Assembly (NCBI GenBank): GCA_910584875.1
Contig: CAJUDA010000008.1
Location: 53,486 to 117,485 of the forward strand
Length of the DNA: 64,000 bases
Direction: 5' to 3'
Source of the DNA: an uncultured Eubacterium sp.
GTDB lineage: Bacteria; Bacillota; Clostridia; Lachnospirales; Lachnospiraceae
In this document: piece after piece, positions 1 through 8,558 of the stretch
Layout: each line of letters opens with the position of its first letter
How positions within the stretch are numbered: position 1 is the first letter of the stretch
Translations under genes and position numbers: made by a program
Notes under the pieces: model-generated
Databases searched by the model: none
Told to the model about the DNA's origin: nothing
What the model saw: only the letters and a program-made list of their open reading frames with translations

Positions 1-1
1 T

Positions 2-43
2 GTCCTGTGGAGCCGCAGGATCATGAAAGCGGCAGAGGGATAG
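2..43 (+). CDS. C-terminal end of upstream gene, probably TadB-like
   Basis: An open frame enters from the window edge and stops at TAG 41-43, encoding VLWSRRIMKAAEG. It ends 12 bases before the TadC-like start. TadB is the usual partner immediately upstream of TadC in Tad loci, and a short basic tail after the last membrane segment is typical, but 13 residues cannot prove identity. The assignment is by context only. Confidence 0.3.
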   Translation, partial: VLWSRRIMKAAEG

Positions 44-55
44 GAAGGAGGCAGG

Positions 56-1381
56 ATGATAAGGATGGGACAGAAAGGAAGGGATTTACTATTCCGGGAA
101 AAGAGCACCCGTGAGTATGTGGCATGTTTATATCCAAGAGAGGATCAGACGGAGGTTCTAAAGCGGATCTGGAAAAAGCGGATGACAGGTCTGGGGATCC
201 TGTTTCTGGCAGCGGCAGCTGTATGGCTGTACTGTTTTTTGTCCGAACCGCAGGATTCCGCATTAAAGGATGGCAGATATCTGCTGCGTCAGGAAGAGGA
301 TTCGGCAATAGATCTGGAAGTTACTGGTGAGGAAGGGGACAGGATATGGCAGAAAAACATTTCCCTTACTGTCAGACAGACGAAATTTACTGAGAAAGAA
401 AAAGCGGCGCTGGATCAAAAGCTGGAGGACCAGGCTGTCCGGAAACTTCGGGGCGACAATGATTCATTAGAACATGTAACAAAACCGCTGCGGTTTGTCA
501 CAGAGCTGCCAGACACAGCTGCTGTACTGGAATGGTCCTGGGATGAAGAGTACATCAGAGACAATGGCAGTCTGTCCGAGGCGGCGATCCCGCCGGAGGG
601 CATCGATACAGACATTATGCTGGAAGCGTCATGGCGAAACTGGAAGAGGACGCGCAGCTTTACGGTACATCTTATGCCGCCGGAGATAAGCCGGGAAAAA
701 CAGCAGATCCGGGAGGCACGGCAGATCCTGAAACAGACACTAAGGGATACAGCATTTCAGAAAATGGTTGTTTTACCGGAAAAAGCGGGAAATATGAAGC
801 TGACTTACCGGGAGGCAGGCGGGGAAAAAAGTTACTTTCCGGTCGGGCTCATACTGGGACTGATCCTGCTGGTTCCATTTGTCTGGCGGGAAAAACAGAA
901 AAAAGAACTGACGGGAAGGGAAGAGCAGATGCTGCTGGATTATCCGGGACTGGTGAATAAGGTAATGCTGCTGCTGGGAGCCGGACTGACTTTTCGCAAA
1001 GCAGTAGAGCGTCTGGTTACGGAGTATGAGGAAAAGCGCAGAGAGGGGGCAGGGATTCACTATGCGTATGAAGAGCTCTGTATCATGATGCAGGAAATGC
1101 GGGATGGTGTATCTGAGGGGAAAGCGCTGGAGCGCTTTGGCAGGAAGTGCCGGCTGATGCCATATCTTAAGTTTTCCTCTGTCATTGGCCAAAATCTGAA
1201 AAAGGGGGCAGAAGGGATACTGGAATTGCTGGAAAGGGAAGCACTGGAAGCAGCGCAGCAACGGCGGGAGCGGGTGCTGCGGATGGGAGAAACAGCAGGG
1301 ACAAAGCTGTTATTTCCGATGATGGTGATGCTGGGTCTGGTGATGGGCATTATTATGATACCTGCTTTTATGACATTGTAG
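56..1381 (+). CDS. TadC-like type II/IV secretion F-domain membrane protein
   Basis: 441 aa inner-membrane platform protein of a Tad/Flp pilus. A strong GGAAGGAGG ribosome site at 43-51 supports ATG 56. A membrane segment lies near residues 43-62, followed by a long extracytoplasmic stretch (about 63-255) that is larger than in standard TadC. A second segment (about 255-275) leads into the helical GspF-type domain containing DYPGLVNKVMLLLGAGLT, and a last hydrophobic segment closes the protein (about 415-440). GspF-family proteins anchor the pilus motor in the membrane and act with the TadA ATPase. The gene is followed at once by a pilin-like gene, which supports the role. The large inserted external region is unusual and unassigned. 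Confidence 0.8.
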   Translation: MIRMGQKGRDLLFREKSTREYVACLYPREDQTEVLKRIWKKRMTGLGILFLAAAAVWLYCFLSEPQDSALKDGRYLLRQEEDSAIDLEVTGEEGDRIWQKNISLTVRQTKFTEKEKAALDQKLEDQAVRKLRGDNDSLEHVTKPLRFVTELPDTAAVLEWSWDEEYIRDNGSLSEAAIPPEGIDTDIMLEASWRNWKRTRSFTVHLMPPEISREKQQIREARQILKQTLRDTAFQKMVVLPEKAGNMKLTYREAGGEKSYFPVGLILGLILLVPFVWREKQKKELTGREEQMLLDYPGLVNKVMLLLGAGLTFRKAVERLVTEYEEKRREGAGIHYAYEELCIMMQEMRDGVSEGKALERFGRKCRLMPYLKFSSVIGQNLKKGAEGILELLEREALEAAQQRRERVLRMGETAGTKLLFPMMVMLGLVMGIIMIPAFMTL

Positions 1382-1398
1382 AAAGGGGATTTTTAAAT

Positions 1399-1572
1399 AT
1401 GGGAAATATAAAATCATTTATGAGAGAAGAGGAGGCGATCGGAGTGGTAGAGATCATACTGATCCTTGTCGTACTGATCGCACTGGTGCTGGTGTTTAAG
1501 TCCAAGATCACGTCTGTGGTAAATAGTGCATTTAAGACGTTTAATGCAGACTCGAAAAAGATTATTGGGTAG
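1399..1572 (+). CDS. Flp1-like type IVb pilin
   Basis: A 57 aa protein beginning MGNIKSFMREEEAIGVVE and carrying one hydrophobic helix with the core VVEIILILVVLIALVLV. A Glu near the start of the hydrophobic stretch is characteristic of type IV pilins and their Flp1-like relatives. It lies 17 bases after the TadC-like gene, with GAAAGGGG upstream of ATG 1399. It probably is the small major pilin processed by the prepilin peptidase encoded at 4446. The downstream DUF5702 frame overlaps its 3' end. Identification rests on length, helix and context. Confidence 0.75.
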   Translation: MGNIKSFMREEEAIGVVEIILILVVLIALVLVFKSKITSVVNSAFKTFNADSKKIIG

Positions 1573-3571
1573 CCGGAGAGGCAGTATTACCGTGTTCTTG
1601 TCCCTGTCGGGTATTTTGATCATTGCCCTGCTGGGAACACTGGTAGAAACTGCCCGTTATACAGCCTGCGGCAACCATACAGCCAGAACCATCCGGACCT
1701 CAGCAGAGGCATTGCTTACCGAATACAGCCGCCCTCTCTATGATCATTATGGGCTGTTTTTTCTGGAGGATACAGGGATACCATTTGAGAAGGTCATAGC
1801 CGGTTATGCGTCGGATACGATGGAATCTGCCCGGGCTGGGACGATGGATTTTCTCAAAGGGGAGATCCATCAGGTCTCAGTGGCAGATAAAACATATGTG
1901 GGAGATCAGGAGGCGGCGCCTCTCCAGCAGGAGATCCGCGGATTGATGGGTCGCAGGATCACGGGAGACCAGCTCAAAAAATGGCTCAAACGGTCTTCGG
2001 ATGCCGGAGATTCTGATAAAAAGGCAGAAGAGATAGAGGAGACGGTGGAAAACCAGAGGGAGATGGCAGAATTAGATAAGCAGCTTCTCAAACTTATGAA
2101 ATGGATCGATGGCATCACCGTCTCAAATGGAAAAATATCCTGTGCTGGTGAGTTTGTAAAAATGTTTGCCGTAAAAGAGAAAAAAAGTCAGTATTTTGGT
2201 GTAAACGAAAGTGCTGTCTGGAAAAAAATGAAAGAGCATCTGGATGACAGTCCCCGCCACTGGCGGCAGATGGACCGTAAATCCTTTTTAGCTAAGATTA
2301 AAAAAGTGATAAAGCTGACAGATCAGGCGATTAAAGAGGCGGGTCAGCTGGAGCGTGCCTATAACAGATGCCGGGGGAAAAACAGAGAGTTTGCGGATCA
2401 TGACAAAAAAATGCAGCAGTTGATACGGCAGATGTCAGTCCTCCAGGGGAACCGTCATATCCTGACTGAAACAGAAAAACTGTTAAAGGAACCTCTGAAA
2501 GAAGAAGGGGCTGATCTGCTGGACCAGTTGTGGAAGGACTATGATACAGAGAGTATTTGCTTTGATTATACAGGAGTGGAAGAGCAGGGAGGGGCAGATC
2601 ATCCTCTGGAGGCACTTTCGACAGTGTGGGGAGACGGCATTCTTAATCTGGTTATCCGTGATCCCAAAAAATTATCCGGCGCTTCTGTTGCGAAAGCGGA
2701 TGAATCGGCTATGTTATACCGGGAACAGGGAGAGACGGACGAGGATTATGGGGAGAGGATTTCGGAGCTGACGGAGAAAGAGAAGGTGTCACTGTCTGGT
2801 GCTGCCGGAGATCTGGCGGAGTATGGAATGAATCATTTTTTTCTTGACCGGTATATACAGGATAAGTTCTCAAGCTATGAAAAGACGGTTTCCGGATGGA
2901 AGAGAGCCTTGAAGTATCAGTGGGAGTATATCGTGGCAGGCAGATCTTCGGATAAAAAGAACCTGGAGGCTGTTCTCAATCGTATTTTGATGATACGGAC
3001 TCCGGTGAATTTCGCTGCCATATATAAAGACGCAGCGAAAAAACAACAGGCATATGCCGCAGCGGCTGCAGTGGTAGGCTTTACCGGTATGGAACCGCTG
3101 ATCCGCTTTACCCAGACAATGATTCTGGTTGTCTGGTCTATTGTAGAGGCACTTGTAGATGTGGCAGGGATCCTGCAGGGACGTGATGTGCCGCTCCTAA
3201 AGAAAAGCGCCCAGATTCTCACCAGTTTTCCCCAGATATTTCAGCTTACAGGGAAGGCAATAACGAAACGGGCAGGAAGGTTTGCCGCGGCGGGGAAGAA
3301 GTCATTTGGTTACAAGGACTATCTGCTTCTCTTTCTGGGCATGAAAGAAAGGAAAAAGAAGCTGTACAGGGTGATGGATCTGATCCAGTGGGATATGAAT
3401 AAAAATGGATACGAAGGATTTCGGCTGGACCGGTGTGTCTTTTCTATAAAGGTATCTGCCAGTATCGTATTTCCCGCGCGTTTTTTTCATATGCCGGTGA
3501 TCGGAGCTATGCTGGGAAGGGATATACGGGATTATTCTTACGCATGTGAGATTGAGAAGGGATATTTATAA
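1544..3571 (+). CDS. DUF5702-type TadG-like membrane-anchored protein
   Basis: About 675 aa. The N-terminus RRGSITVFLSLSGILIIALL is a TadE/TadG-style pseudopilin helix followed by LVETAR, the hallmark of DUF5702 proteins in Lachnospiraceae tad loci. The long body is charged and partly coiled-coil (residues about 170-310), with a hydrophobic stretch near 515-545. The start is uncertain: ATG 1544 is chosen, but GTG 1526 and TTG 1565 are in frame and none has a clear ribosome site. All overlap the pilin gene, so translation may be coupled. It is probably a minor pilin-like or assembly component exposed outside the membrane; its precise function is unknown. Confidence 0.7.
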   Translation: MQTRKRLLGSRRGSITVFLSLSGILIIALLGTLVETARYTACGNHTARTIRTSAEALLTEYSRPLYDHYGLFFLEDTGIPFEKVIAGYASDTMESARAGTMDFLKGEIHQVSVADKTYVGDQEAAPLQQEIRGLMGRRITGDQLKKWLKRSSDAGDSDKKAEEIEETVENQREMAELDKQLLKLMKWIDGITVSNGKISCAGEFVKMFAVKEKKSQYFGVNESAVWKKMKEHLDDSPRHWRQMDRKSFLAKIKKVIKLTDQAIKEAGQLERAYNRCRGKNREFADHDKKMQQLIRQMSVLQGNRHILTETEKLLKEPLKEEGADLLDQLWKDYDTESICFDYTGVEEQGGADHPLEALSTVWGDGILNLVIRDPKKLSGASVAKADESAMLYREQGETDEDYGERISELTEKEKVSLSGAAGDLAEYGMNHFFLDRYIQDKFSSYEKTVSGWKRALKYQWEYIVAGRSSDKKNLEAVLNRILMIRTPVNFAAIYKDAAKKQQAYAAAAAVVGFTGMEPLIRFTQTMILVVWSIVEALVDVAGILQGRDVPLLKKSAQILTSFPQIFQLTGKAITKRAGRFAAAGKKSFGYKDYLLLFLGMKERKKKLYRVMDLIQWDMNKNGYEGFRLDRCVFSIKVSASIVFPARFFHMPVIGAMLGRDIRDYSYACEIEKGYL

Positions 3572-3572
3572 A

Positions 3573-3712
3573 TCTCGAAGCGGGAAAGGGTATCCGTACA
3601 AAAAAAATAAAGAAAAGGGGATCAATCTATCAATACATATAAAAAAAATATATCGTACATTGTCACAGATGTGCAAAACCATGGGAACAGGGTACCCTTT
3701 CCCGCTTTGAGA
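3573..3712. repeat. 23-nt inverted repeat enclosing the gap before the TadE-like gene
   Basis: The left arm at 3573-3595 and right arm at 3690-3712 pair at 21 of 23 positions, with a 15-base perfect core AAGCGGGAAAGGGTA on the left. They enclose about 94 AT-rich bases. The left arm begins just after the DUF5702 stop, and the right arm lies inside the 5' coding part of the TadE-like gene. A transcript could fold into a long stem there, for RNase processing or translational control. An invertible segment is possible, but no ATG appears in the gene frame in either orientation. Confidence 0.7.
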
Positions 3713-4435
3713 GGATCGCTGACGGTTGAAGCTTCTCTCGTATTGCCTGTATTTCTCTTTGCCATGATCCTGCTCTCCTATCTGGCGGTGCTTGTAAAAT
3801 CCCAGGATGAAATACAATGGGCACTGACCCGTGTTGCCAGAGAGGCGTCTGCGGAGTATGGGGTAAGTGGCAACAAGGTACTGGTAAACCGTCTGTACTG
3901 TCAGAAAAAATTAAATGATTATCTGGGAACAGGAGGAAATGCAGTCTCTCTCGCTGGTTCTGAAATCGTGAAAAAGAATGATGAGATCGATCTCATTGCC
4001 ACTTACCGGGTAAAGCTTCCTTTCCGGCTGCTCCAGATCCAGACCTGCCGTTTCCGTCAACGTGTACATACAAGGGCATTTACCGGTGTGGAGAGAAGAG
4101 AGGGGGACAGGACGGCAGATCAAACAATCGTCTATATAACAGAGACGGGAAGAGTATATCACCGCCGGCGGGATTGCACGTATCTTCAGCTGAGTATATC
4201 CCAGATGAAATATGAGGATATACCGGATCTGCGCAATGAGGGCGGAGGAAAGTATAAACCGTGTGAACGATGTACAAAAAAGAGACAGATATCGTCACAG
4301 ACAGCGGTGTGGATCACCAATTACGGGGAACGCTATCATATCAGCCGTTCCTGCAGCGGGATCAGGCGCAGTATAAAGAAAACAGAATTATCAAAGGTGG
4401 GGAAACGGACACCCTGCAGTAAATGTGGAACATAG
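3671..4435 (+). CDS. TadE-like protein with two C-terminal Cys modules
   Basis: Up to 254 aa. RGSLTVEASLVLPVFLF is a canonical TadE-like pseudopilin helix. After about residue 140 come two repeated modules: VYITETGRVYHRRRDC followed by KYKPCERC, and VWITNYGERYHISRSC followed by RTPCSKC. Each gives a YH-x(3)-C...CxxC set likely to bind zinc or form disulfides. The frame is open from 3611 without an ATG. GTG 3671 is listed, and TTG 3706 (just before RGSLTVEA) is an alternative. Neither has a good ribosome site, and the region lies in a large inverted repeat, so the start is unresolved. It is probably a minor pilin of the Tad system. Confidence 0.65.
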   Translation: MQNHGNRVPFPALRGSLTVEASLVLPVFLFAMILLSYLAVLVKSQDEIQWALTRVAREASAEYGVSGNKVLVNRLYCQKKLNDYLGTGGNAVSLAGSEIVKKNDEIDLIATYRVKLPFRLLQIQTCRFRQRVHTRAFTGVERREGDRTADQTIVYITETGRVYHRRRDCTYLQLSISQMKYEDIPDLRNEGGGKYKPCERCTKKRQISSQTAVWITNYGERYHISRSCSGIRRSIKKTELSKVGKRTPCSKCGT

Positions 4436-4445
4436 GGGAGGTATT

Positions 4446-4865
4446 ATGGAAAAATGGATATGGGCGTCAGCCGGTCTTTATCTGGTGGTAATGGCAGTGA
4501 TCGACATACGAAAGAGAGAAATTCCGTTTCTGCCGGGAGTGCTGTGGATGGCAGGGATGGCAGTGTGGCGGATTTTTGACGGTGGTGGATGGCAGGAATG
4601 GCTGTCCGGTCCGGGAGTTGGACTGATCCTGTGGTGCGCCAGCATACTCAGCAGGGGCGGCATCGGAAAGGGGGATGCACTGGTCTATGCGGTACTGGGA
4701 CTGGGGATCGGTTTCATGGGTGCACTGGAGGTACTGATCCTCAGCCTGGCGATGGCTGCGCTCACAGGGATGATACTGATCGTGTGCCGTCGTGTGGGGC
4801 GTCAGTATGAATTGCCTTTTATTCCCTTTACAACACTGGCATATGCACTGGTGATGTGCCTATGA
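4446..4865 (+). CDS. A24 family prepilin peptidase (TadV/CpaA-like)
   Basis: A 139 aa polytopic membrane aspartic protease that removes the leader of Flp/TadE prepilins. The two catalytic aspartates are visible: the first in AVIDIRKREIP and the second in GGIGKGDALVYAVLG (GxGD-type motif). The short length matches TadV/CpaA forms that lack the methylase domain of PilD. ATG 4446 is preceded by GGGGAGG. A start further upstream at 4425 overlaps the previous gene and is less likely. The stop overlaps the next start as ATGA (4862-4865), indicating coupled translation. Confidence 0.88.
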   Translation: MEKWIWASAGLYLVVMAVIDIRKREIPFLPGVLWMAGMAVWRIFDGGGWQEWLSGPGVGLILWCASILSRGGIGKGDALVYAVLGLGIGFMGALEVLILSLAMAALTGMILIVCRRVGRQYELPFIPFTTLAYALVMCL

Positions 4866-5281
4866 GGATGAAGGGGGTATATACGGTGGAAGCAGTATTC
4901 ATTATGAGTATCTGTATATGGGTAATGGTGGCGCTATGCTATGGCGGTATGTATGTCCACGATATCGTGGTATTGGAATCGGTCACCAATGAGGAAGCCG
5001 CGGCATGGTTATCTTCATCCGGACAAAAGCAGGAAAAGGTATGGCTGGCTGATCTTCGCAAGGATCTGGATAATAAACTTTTTCTATTCCAGGTCAGGAC
5101 TATAAAGGTGAAATCAGGGTGGAATGAAAAAAAGATCCGGGTGCATTATACGGTGCCGGTTTCCTGGAACCTGTTAAAAAAGATTTTATCTGGAAATAAA
5201 TCGGAGATTGTCTTTGAAACGGTCAGGGAAACCGTTGTACCGGCAGAGAGTATGTGGGAAAAGGAGATAAAACATGGATAG
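4862..5281 (+). CDS. Second small TadE-like protein
   Basis: 139 aa, beginning MRMKGVYTVEAVFIMSICIW, where the TVEA motif and hydrophobic helix resemble TadE/TadG pseudopilins. The rest is a soluble, mixed-charge domain. ATG 4862 overlaps the prepilin peptidase stop (ATGA); MKG at 4868 is an alternative. Its stop (TAG 5279-5281) overlaps the start of the FHA gene. It is probably processed by the upstream peptidase and acts as a minor pilin. Specific function unknown. Confidence 0.65.
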   Translation: MRMKGVYTVEAVFIMSICIWVMVALCYGGMYVHDIVVLESVTNEEAAAWLSSSGQKQEKVWLADLRKDLDNKLFLFQVRTIKVKSGWNEKKIRVHYTVPVSWNLLKKILSGNKSEIVFETVRETVVPAESMWEKEIKHG

Positions 5282-6434
5282 GGAAATTGTTAAGGATGGG
5301 TCAGGAAATTATCTGAAAATATCGGGAGATACAAGAGAAACCTATAGCGACAGAGTTTTTTTCTATCAGGAAATCCAGGGATTCCTGCCATTGGAGATCC
5401 GGTGGATCAATGGGAAAAAGGAGTATTTTTATGATATATCGGGGAAACTGTCACTTAAGGAATATCTGAATCAAAATGATTTTACCCTGCATGATATCCA
5501 GCTGCTGTTTGAACAGATCTTTACTATGGCAGAATGTCTGGAAGAATATCTGCTGGACAGCCGGGGACTCATGGTACAGGAAGAGCTTTTGTATATCGAT
5601 CCGGTGACTGGAGAATGTCAGGGGATTTATCAGGAAGAGGAAAAGCAGGAGGCAGCAGACTCTGTCGGACATCTGCTGGAGTTTATTATGGAAAAAATGA
5701 ATCAAAAAGACAGGAATCTTGTGTTTTTTGTCTATGAAATGCACAAACTGACAAGGGGAGCCGGGTGTACCAGAGGCATGCTGAGAAATTATGCGTCTTC
5801 ATATGGGGAGCGGGTGTGGGAGAAAAAAGAGGATCGTTCGCTGCCTGTACCAAAAAAAACAGAGTATTTACCGAAAGACAGAAAACGGACCGATCGCTAT
5901 ATAACCATAAGGGGCTGTCTGCTGCCGGGGATGGTACTGGCAGCGGGAATCGCTCTTCCCATAATATTATGGTGGATGGGGATGTTCCGTCTGCCGTTGT
6001 CTGGTAACACAGACTGGGTCAGGGCAGCGGGTGCTGCTGCCTTTTTTCTGGCAGCGTCAGGATATGGAGTCTGGAGAGTGATGCCCGGGAAGGATGGGAA
6101 AAATTCGGATAGAATGATTTATCATTCTGAAGACCGGCAGATGAAAAGAGTCTGTCTCATTCCACAGGCAGGGTCAGGTGTGCCTGTACCGATCCCACAG
6201 TTCCCCTACCGTCTGGAAATTGGGAAAGGAGATAAGCCGGATCCGGATTATATGCGGATCATTCAGGAGGCGGGTAATGTCCTGGTAGTTGATGAAGAGT
6301 CTGATCAGGGTATTTTTCACAACAACAGGAGGCTGGTCCCATGGAAGGAAATGCCTCTTCGGGACGGAGATATCCTGCGTTTTAACGATAATGAATTTGT
6401 GGTGGAGATCACTCAGCCTGAATATGTCATATGA
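5274..6434 (+). CDS. DUF6382 / FHA-domain membrane protein of the Tad operon
   Basis: 386 aa. The N-terminal half (about 1-165) fits the DUF6382 type found with Tad loci: a globular domain with SDRVFFYQEIQGFLPLEIRW. Two hydrophobic segments lie near 212-235 and 247-268. The C-terminal part (about 295-380) has an FHA-like pattern, with EIGKGDKPDPDY and then LRDGDILRFNDNEFVVEI. FHA domains bind phosphothreonine, but the usual S-R-x-H core is not obvious, so binding may be lost. It overlaps the preceding gene by 8 bases. It is likely an assembly or regulatory part of the pilus machine. The last 22 bases overlap a convergent gene. Confidence 0.7.
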   Translation: MDREIVKDGSGNYLKISGDTRETYSDRVFFYQEIQGFLPLEIRWINGKKEYFYDISGKLSLKEYLNQNDFTLHDIQLLFEQIFTMAECLEEYLLDSRGLMVQEELLYIDPVTGECQGIYQEEEKQEAADSVGHLLEFIMEKMNQKDRNLVFFVYEMHKLTRGAGCTRGMLRNYASSYGERVWEKKEDRSLPVPKKTEYLPKDRKRTDRYITIRGCLLPGMVLAAGIALPIILWWMGMFRLPLSGNTDWVRAAGAAAFFLAASGYGVWRVMPGKDGKNSDRMIYHSEDRQMKRVCLIPQAGSGVPVPIPQFPYRLEIGKGDKPDPDYMRIIQEAGNVLVVDEESDQGIFHNNRRLVPWKEMPLRDGDILRFNDNEFVVEITQPEYVI

Positions 6435-7831
6435 TTGAGAAAATGCTGTTGGAAACCAGGGTGGTCTGCAAGACTGATGGTATGGACGGGAGGCAGCAGG
6501 AACGGTGCATCGTCTGCGCGTAAGGCGCAGCGCATCAATCCCTGCAGACATGTATTTCCTACAGATTGTATGCGATCAGACGGAATGGAAGAAAACAGAC
6601 CAAGACGCTGACAGGCATCCGGCTCCAGATAAAACCCAAAACCGCCGCCCAGAAAGACAGATGAGATATCGGCAGGTGATATGCTGGCTTCTTCTGTGAG
6701 AGTATCAATGCCGGCGGCGATGGCAGCAACCGATAATTGTATCTGACGGAAATCTTCCGGCAGGAAATACAGCGCCTCCCGGGAAGAGGAGTACCCCAGG
6801 AGAATACCTTCTGCCGGAAAGCGGTCCGTGAGGATGCCATCATTTGTCACATATCCCTGGCGCAGCAGTTCAGCGCACAGGGAAACAGCGCCAGATCCGC
6901 AGATGCCTGCAGGAAGCTTATTATCAATGGTCGTCAGCATGGGCCGGAGGGGCATGAGACGGACATGGCTGATGGCGCCGGAAATACCCGGGCAGCCACA
7001 GGAGAGCCCATTTCCCTCAAATGCCGGTCCTGCCGCTGTGGCAGTACAATAATAACAGCCTCTGTGCCGGAGAACCATTTCGCCATTGGTACCAAGATCG
7101 ATCAAAAGAACGGTTCCCTTATTGTGGTCAGATGGGGTTTCCATATGGCAGGCATATAGTCCGGCAGTGATATCGCTGCCGACAAAGGCTGAAATCCAGG
7201 GCAGGATTTGTATTCTACAATTATTCTGATAAAAAGGGGGCGGTGATGTCTGCTTCGGGATAAAGGGACTTTTCGACAAGGGAGTGCAGTCATAACCCAT
7301 CAGGAGATGGATCATTGCCGTGTTGCCGGCAATATAGCAACGGGACAGACAGGAAAGGGTCTGGTTATTTTTCTGGCAGAGTAAAGCGGCAGTTCTGGAA
7401 AGCTCTCCTGTGATCAGTTCTTTCAGCCGGGTCCTTTTTCCCTGGAGTGATGCCTGGATCCGGGAGATAATGTCGGAGCCAAACTGTCTCTGGGGATTGG
7501 GAAACACATAAGTCTGCCGTAGTTCACCGGTAGCACGGCTGATCAGCGCCAGTGCCACCGTAGTCGTGCCGAGGTCGACAAGCAGTGTATCAGCCGGACC
7601 GGGAATGAGGGGACTGTCTTCCAGGGAAATTCCGCTCAGATTCTCTGTGGAAGGACCAGGAAGAGTGATGCATACGGTCTCCCGGGGGACCATGGAGCAG
7701 TCAAAGGGATATGTTCTGCCGTCACAAAGATGTCCGCCATGACAGTTGCAGGGCAGGGAATATCCCATTTCTTCCAGCAGAGTCAGTATGGTTTTGGTAT
7801 TTGATTTGTCTGCATGAACCGTGATCTGCAT
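6413..7831 (-). CDS. RACo-like ASKHA ATPase with N-terminal [2Fe-2S] domain
   Basis: 472 aa. The N-terminus (1-60) has a ferredoxin-like Cys cluster, CNCHGGHLC, followed by a Cys near residue 45. The rest is an ASKHA/DUF4445 fold with VDLGTTTVALALI (about 86-98), VLLIDLGTNGEMVL and FLGGGFGFYL as phosphate- and nucleotide-binding segments. Family members reductively reactivate corrinoid proteins or related metalloenzymes using ATP. No corrinoid methyltransferase lies nearby, so the substrate is unknown. Start ATG 7831 follows GAAAGGAACC on the minus strand. It converges on and overlaps the FHA gene by 22 bases. Confidence 0.8.
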   Translation of the reverse strand: MQITVHADKSNTKTILTLLEEMGYSLPCNCHGGHLCDGRTYPFDCSMVPRETVCITLPGPSTENLSGISLEDSPLIPGPADTLLVDLGTTTVALALISRATGELRQTYVFPNPQRQFGSDIISRIQASLQGKRTRLKELITGELSRTAALLCQKNNQTLSCLSRCYIAGNTAMIHLLMGYDCTPLSKSPFIPKQTSPPPFYQNNCRIQILPWISAFVGSDITAGLYACHMETPSDHNKGTVLLIDLGTNGEMVLRHRGCYYCTATAAGPAFEGNGLSCGCPGISGAISHVRLMPLRPMLTTIDNKLPAGICGSGAVSLCAELLRQGYVTNDGILTDRFPAEGILLGYSSSREALYFLPEDFRQIQLSVAAIAAGIDTLTEEASISPADISSVFLGGGFGFYLEPDACQRLGLFSSIPSDRIQSVGNTCLQGLMRCALRADDAPFLLPPVHTISLADHPGFQQHFLNHMTYSG

Positions 7832-7866
7832 AATGGATTGGTTCCTTTCTGTGGATATGGTATCCG

Positions 7867-7895
7867 TTGACCGTTGTTTTGATCTGTGTTACAAT
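7867..7895 (+). promoter_or_regulatory. Sigma-A-type promoter for rhomboid operon
   Basis: TTGACC (7867-7872), a 17-base spacer and TACAAT (7890-7895) lie 51 bases before the rhomboid start, in the divergent gap after the RACo-like gene. Confidence 0.75.
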
Positions 7896-7946
7896 TTCCA
7901 TTATACATCATACAGGACAGATTGGGAAGGAAAAGAGGCTATATAT

Positions 7947-8558
7947 ATGAGGGAGGAAACAGGGCTGCCGAAATTTACGCTGCTTCTGGCGGCAGTAAAT
8001 GTACTGGTATATGCATATGTTGAGTGGAATGGATCGAGTTATGATACGGATTTTATGCTGCAGATGGGGGCAGTATCGGAATCCCTGGTTGTAGAGCAGC
8101 ACGAATTTTACCGTCTGGTCACACATTTTTTCCTTCATTTTGGTTTTGAGCATCTTTTTAACAATATGGTTTCCCTGCTGGTTCTTGGGTATGCGCTGGA
8201 GAATGTACTGGGTGGTGTCCGGTATCTGATTTTGTATTTTCTTTCTGGAATTCTTGCAGGAGTAACTTCAATCGTATATAATGTAAGTGTCATAGGCGGG
8301 GATACGGTATCCTGTGGTGCGTCCGGTGCGATTTACGGACTGACAGGGGCGTTGCTGTTTTTGCTGATTTTGGGGAACCGGAAAAAGAGAACGACAGAGG
8401 TGCCAAGATATCTTCTTTTTATCGCAGTAAGTATATATAGTGGGATCCAGGATCCGACGATCGATAATGCTGCCCATATCGGTGGATTTGTGGCAGGCTT
8501 TATCCTGTGTCTGATCATGACCAGAACGAAAAAAATGGAGGTTACCTATGAGAGTTAA
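7947..8558 (+). CDS. Rhomboid family intramembrane serine protease (S54)
   Basis: 203 aa, six-helix membrane protein. HFFLHFGFEHLFNNM is the conserved H-x(4)-H-x(3)-N helix. SCGASGAIYGLTG holds the catalytic Ser (GxSG), and DNAAHIGGFVAG holds the catalytic His. Rhomboids cut single-pass membrane proteins within the bilayer. ATG 7947 is preceded by GGAAAAGAGG; the longer open frame from 7821 would run into the promoter and is rejected. Its end overlaps the next gene by 11 bases, suggesting coupled expression with the SCP2-domain protein. The natural substrate is not evident. Confidence 0.93.
   Translation: MREETGLPKFTLLLAAVNVLVYAYVEWNGSSYDTDFMLQMGAVSESLVVEQHEFYRLVTHFFLHFGFEHLFNNMVSLLVLGYALENVLGGVRYLILYFLSGILAGVTSIVYNVSVIGGDTVSCGASGAIYGLTGALLFLLILGNRKKRTTEVPRYLLFIAVSIYSGIQDPTIDNAAHIGGFVAGFILCLIMTRTKKMEVTYES

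Noticed and set aside
3573..3712. Simple phase-variable start-codon switch by inversion
   Set aside because: I wrote out the inverted segment: it still gives no in-frame ATG, GTG or TTG before a stop, so inversion alone would not create a start.
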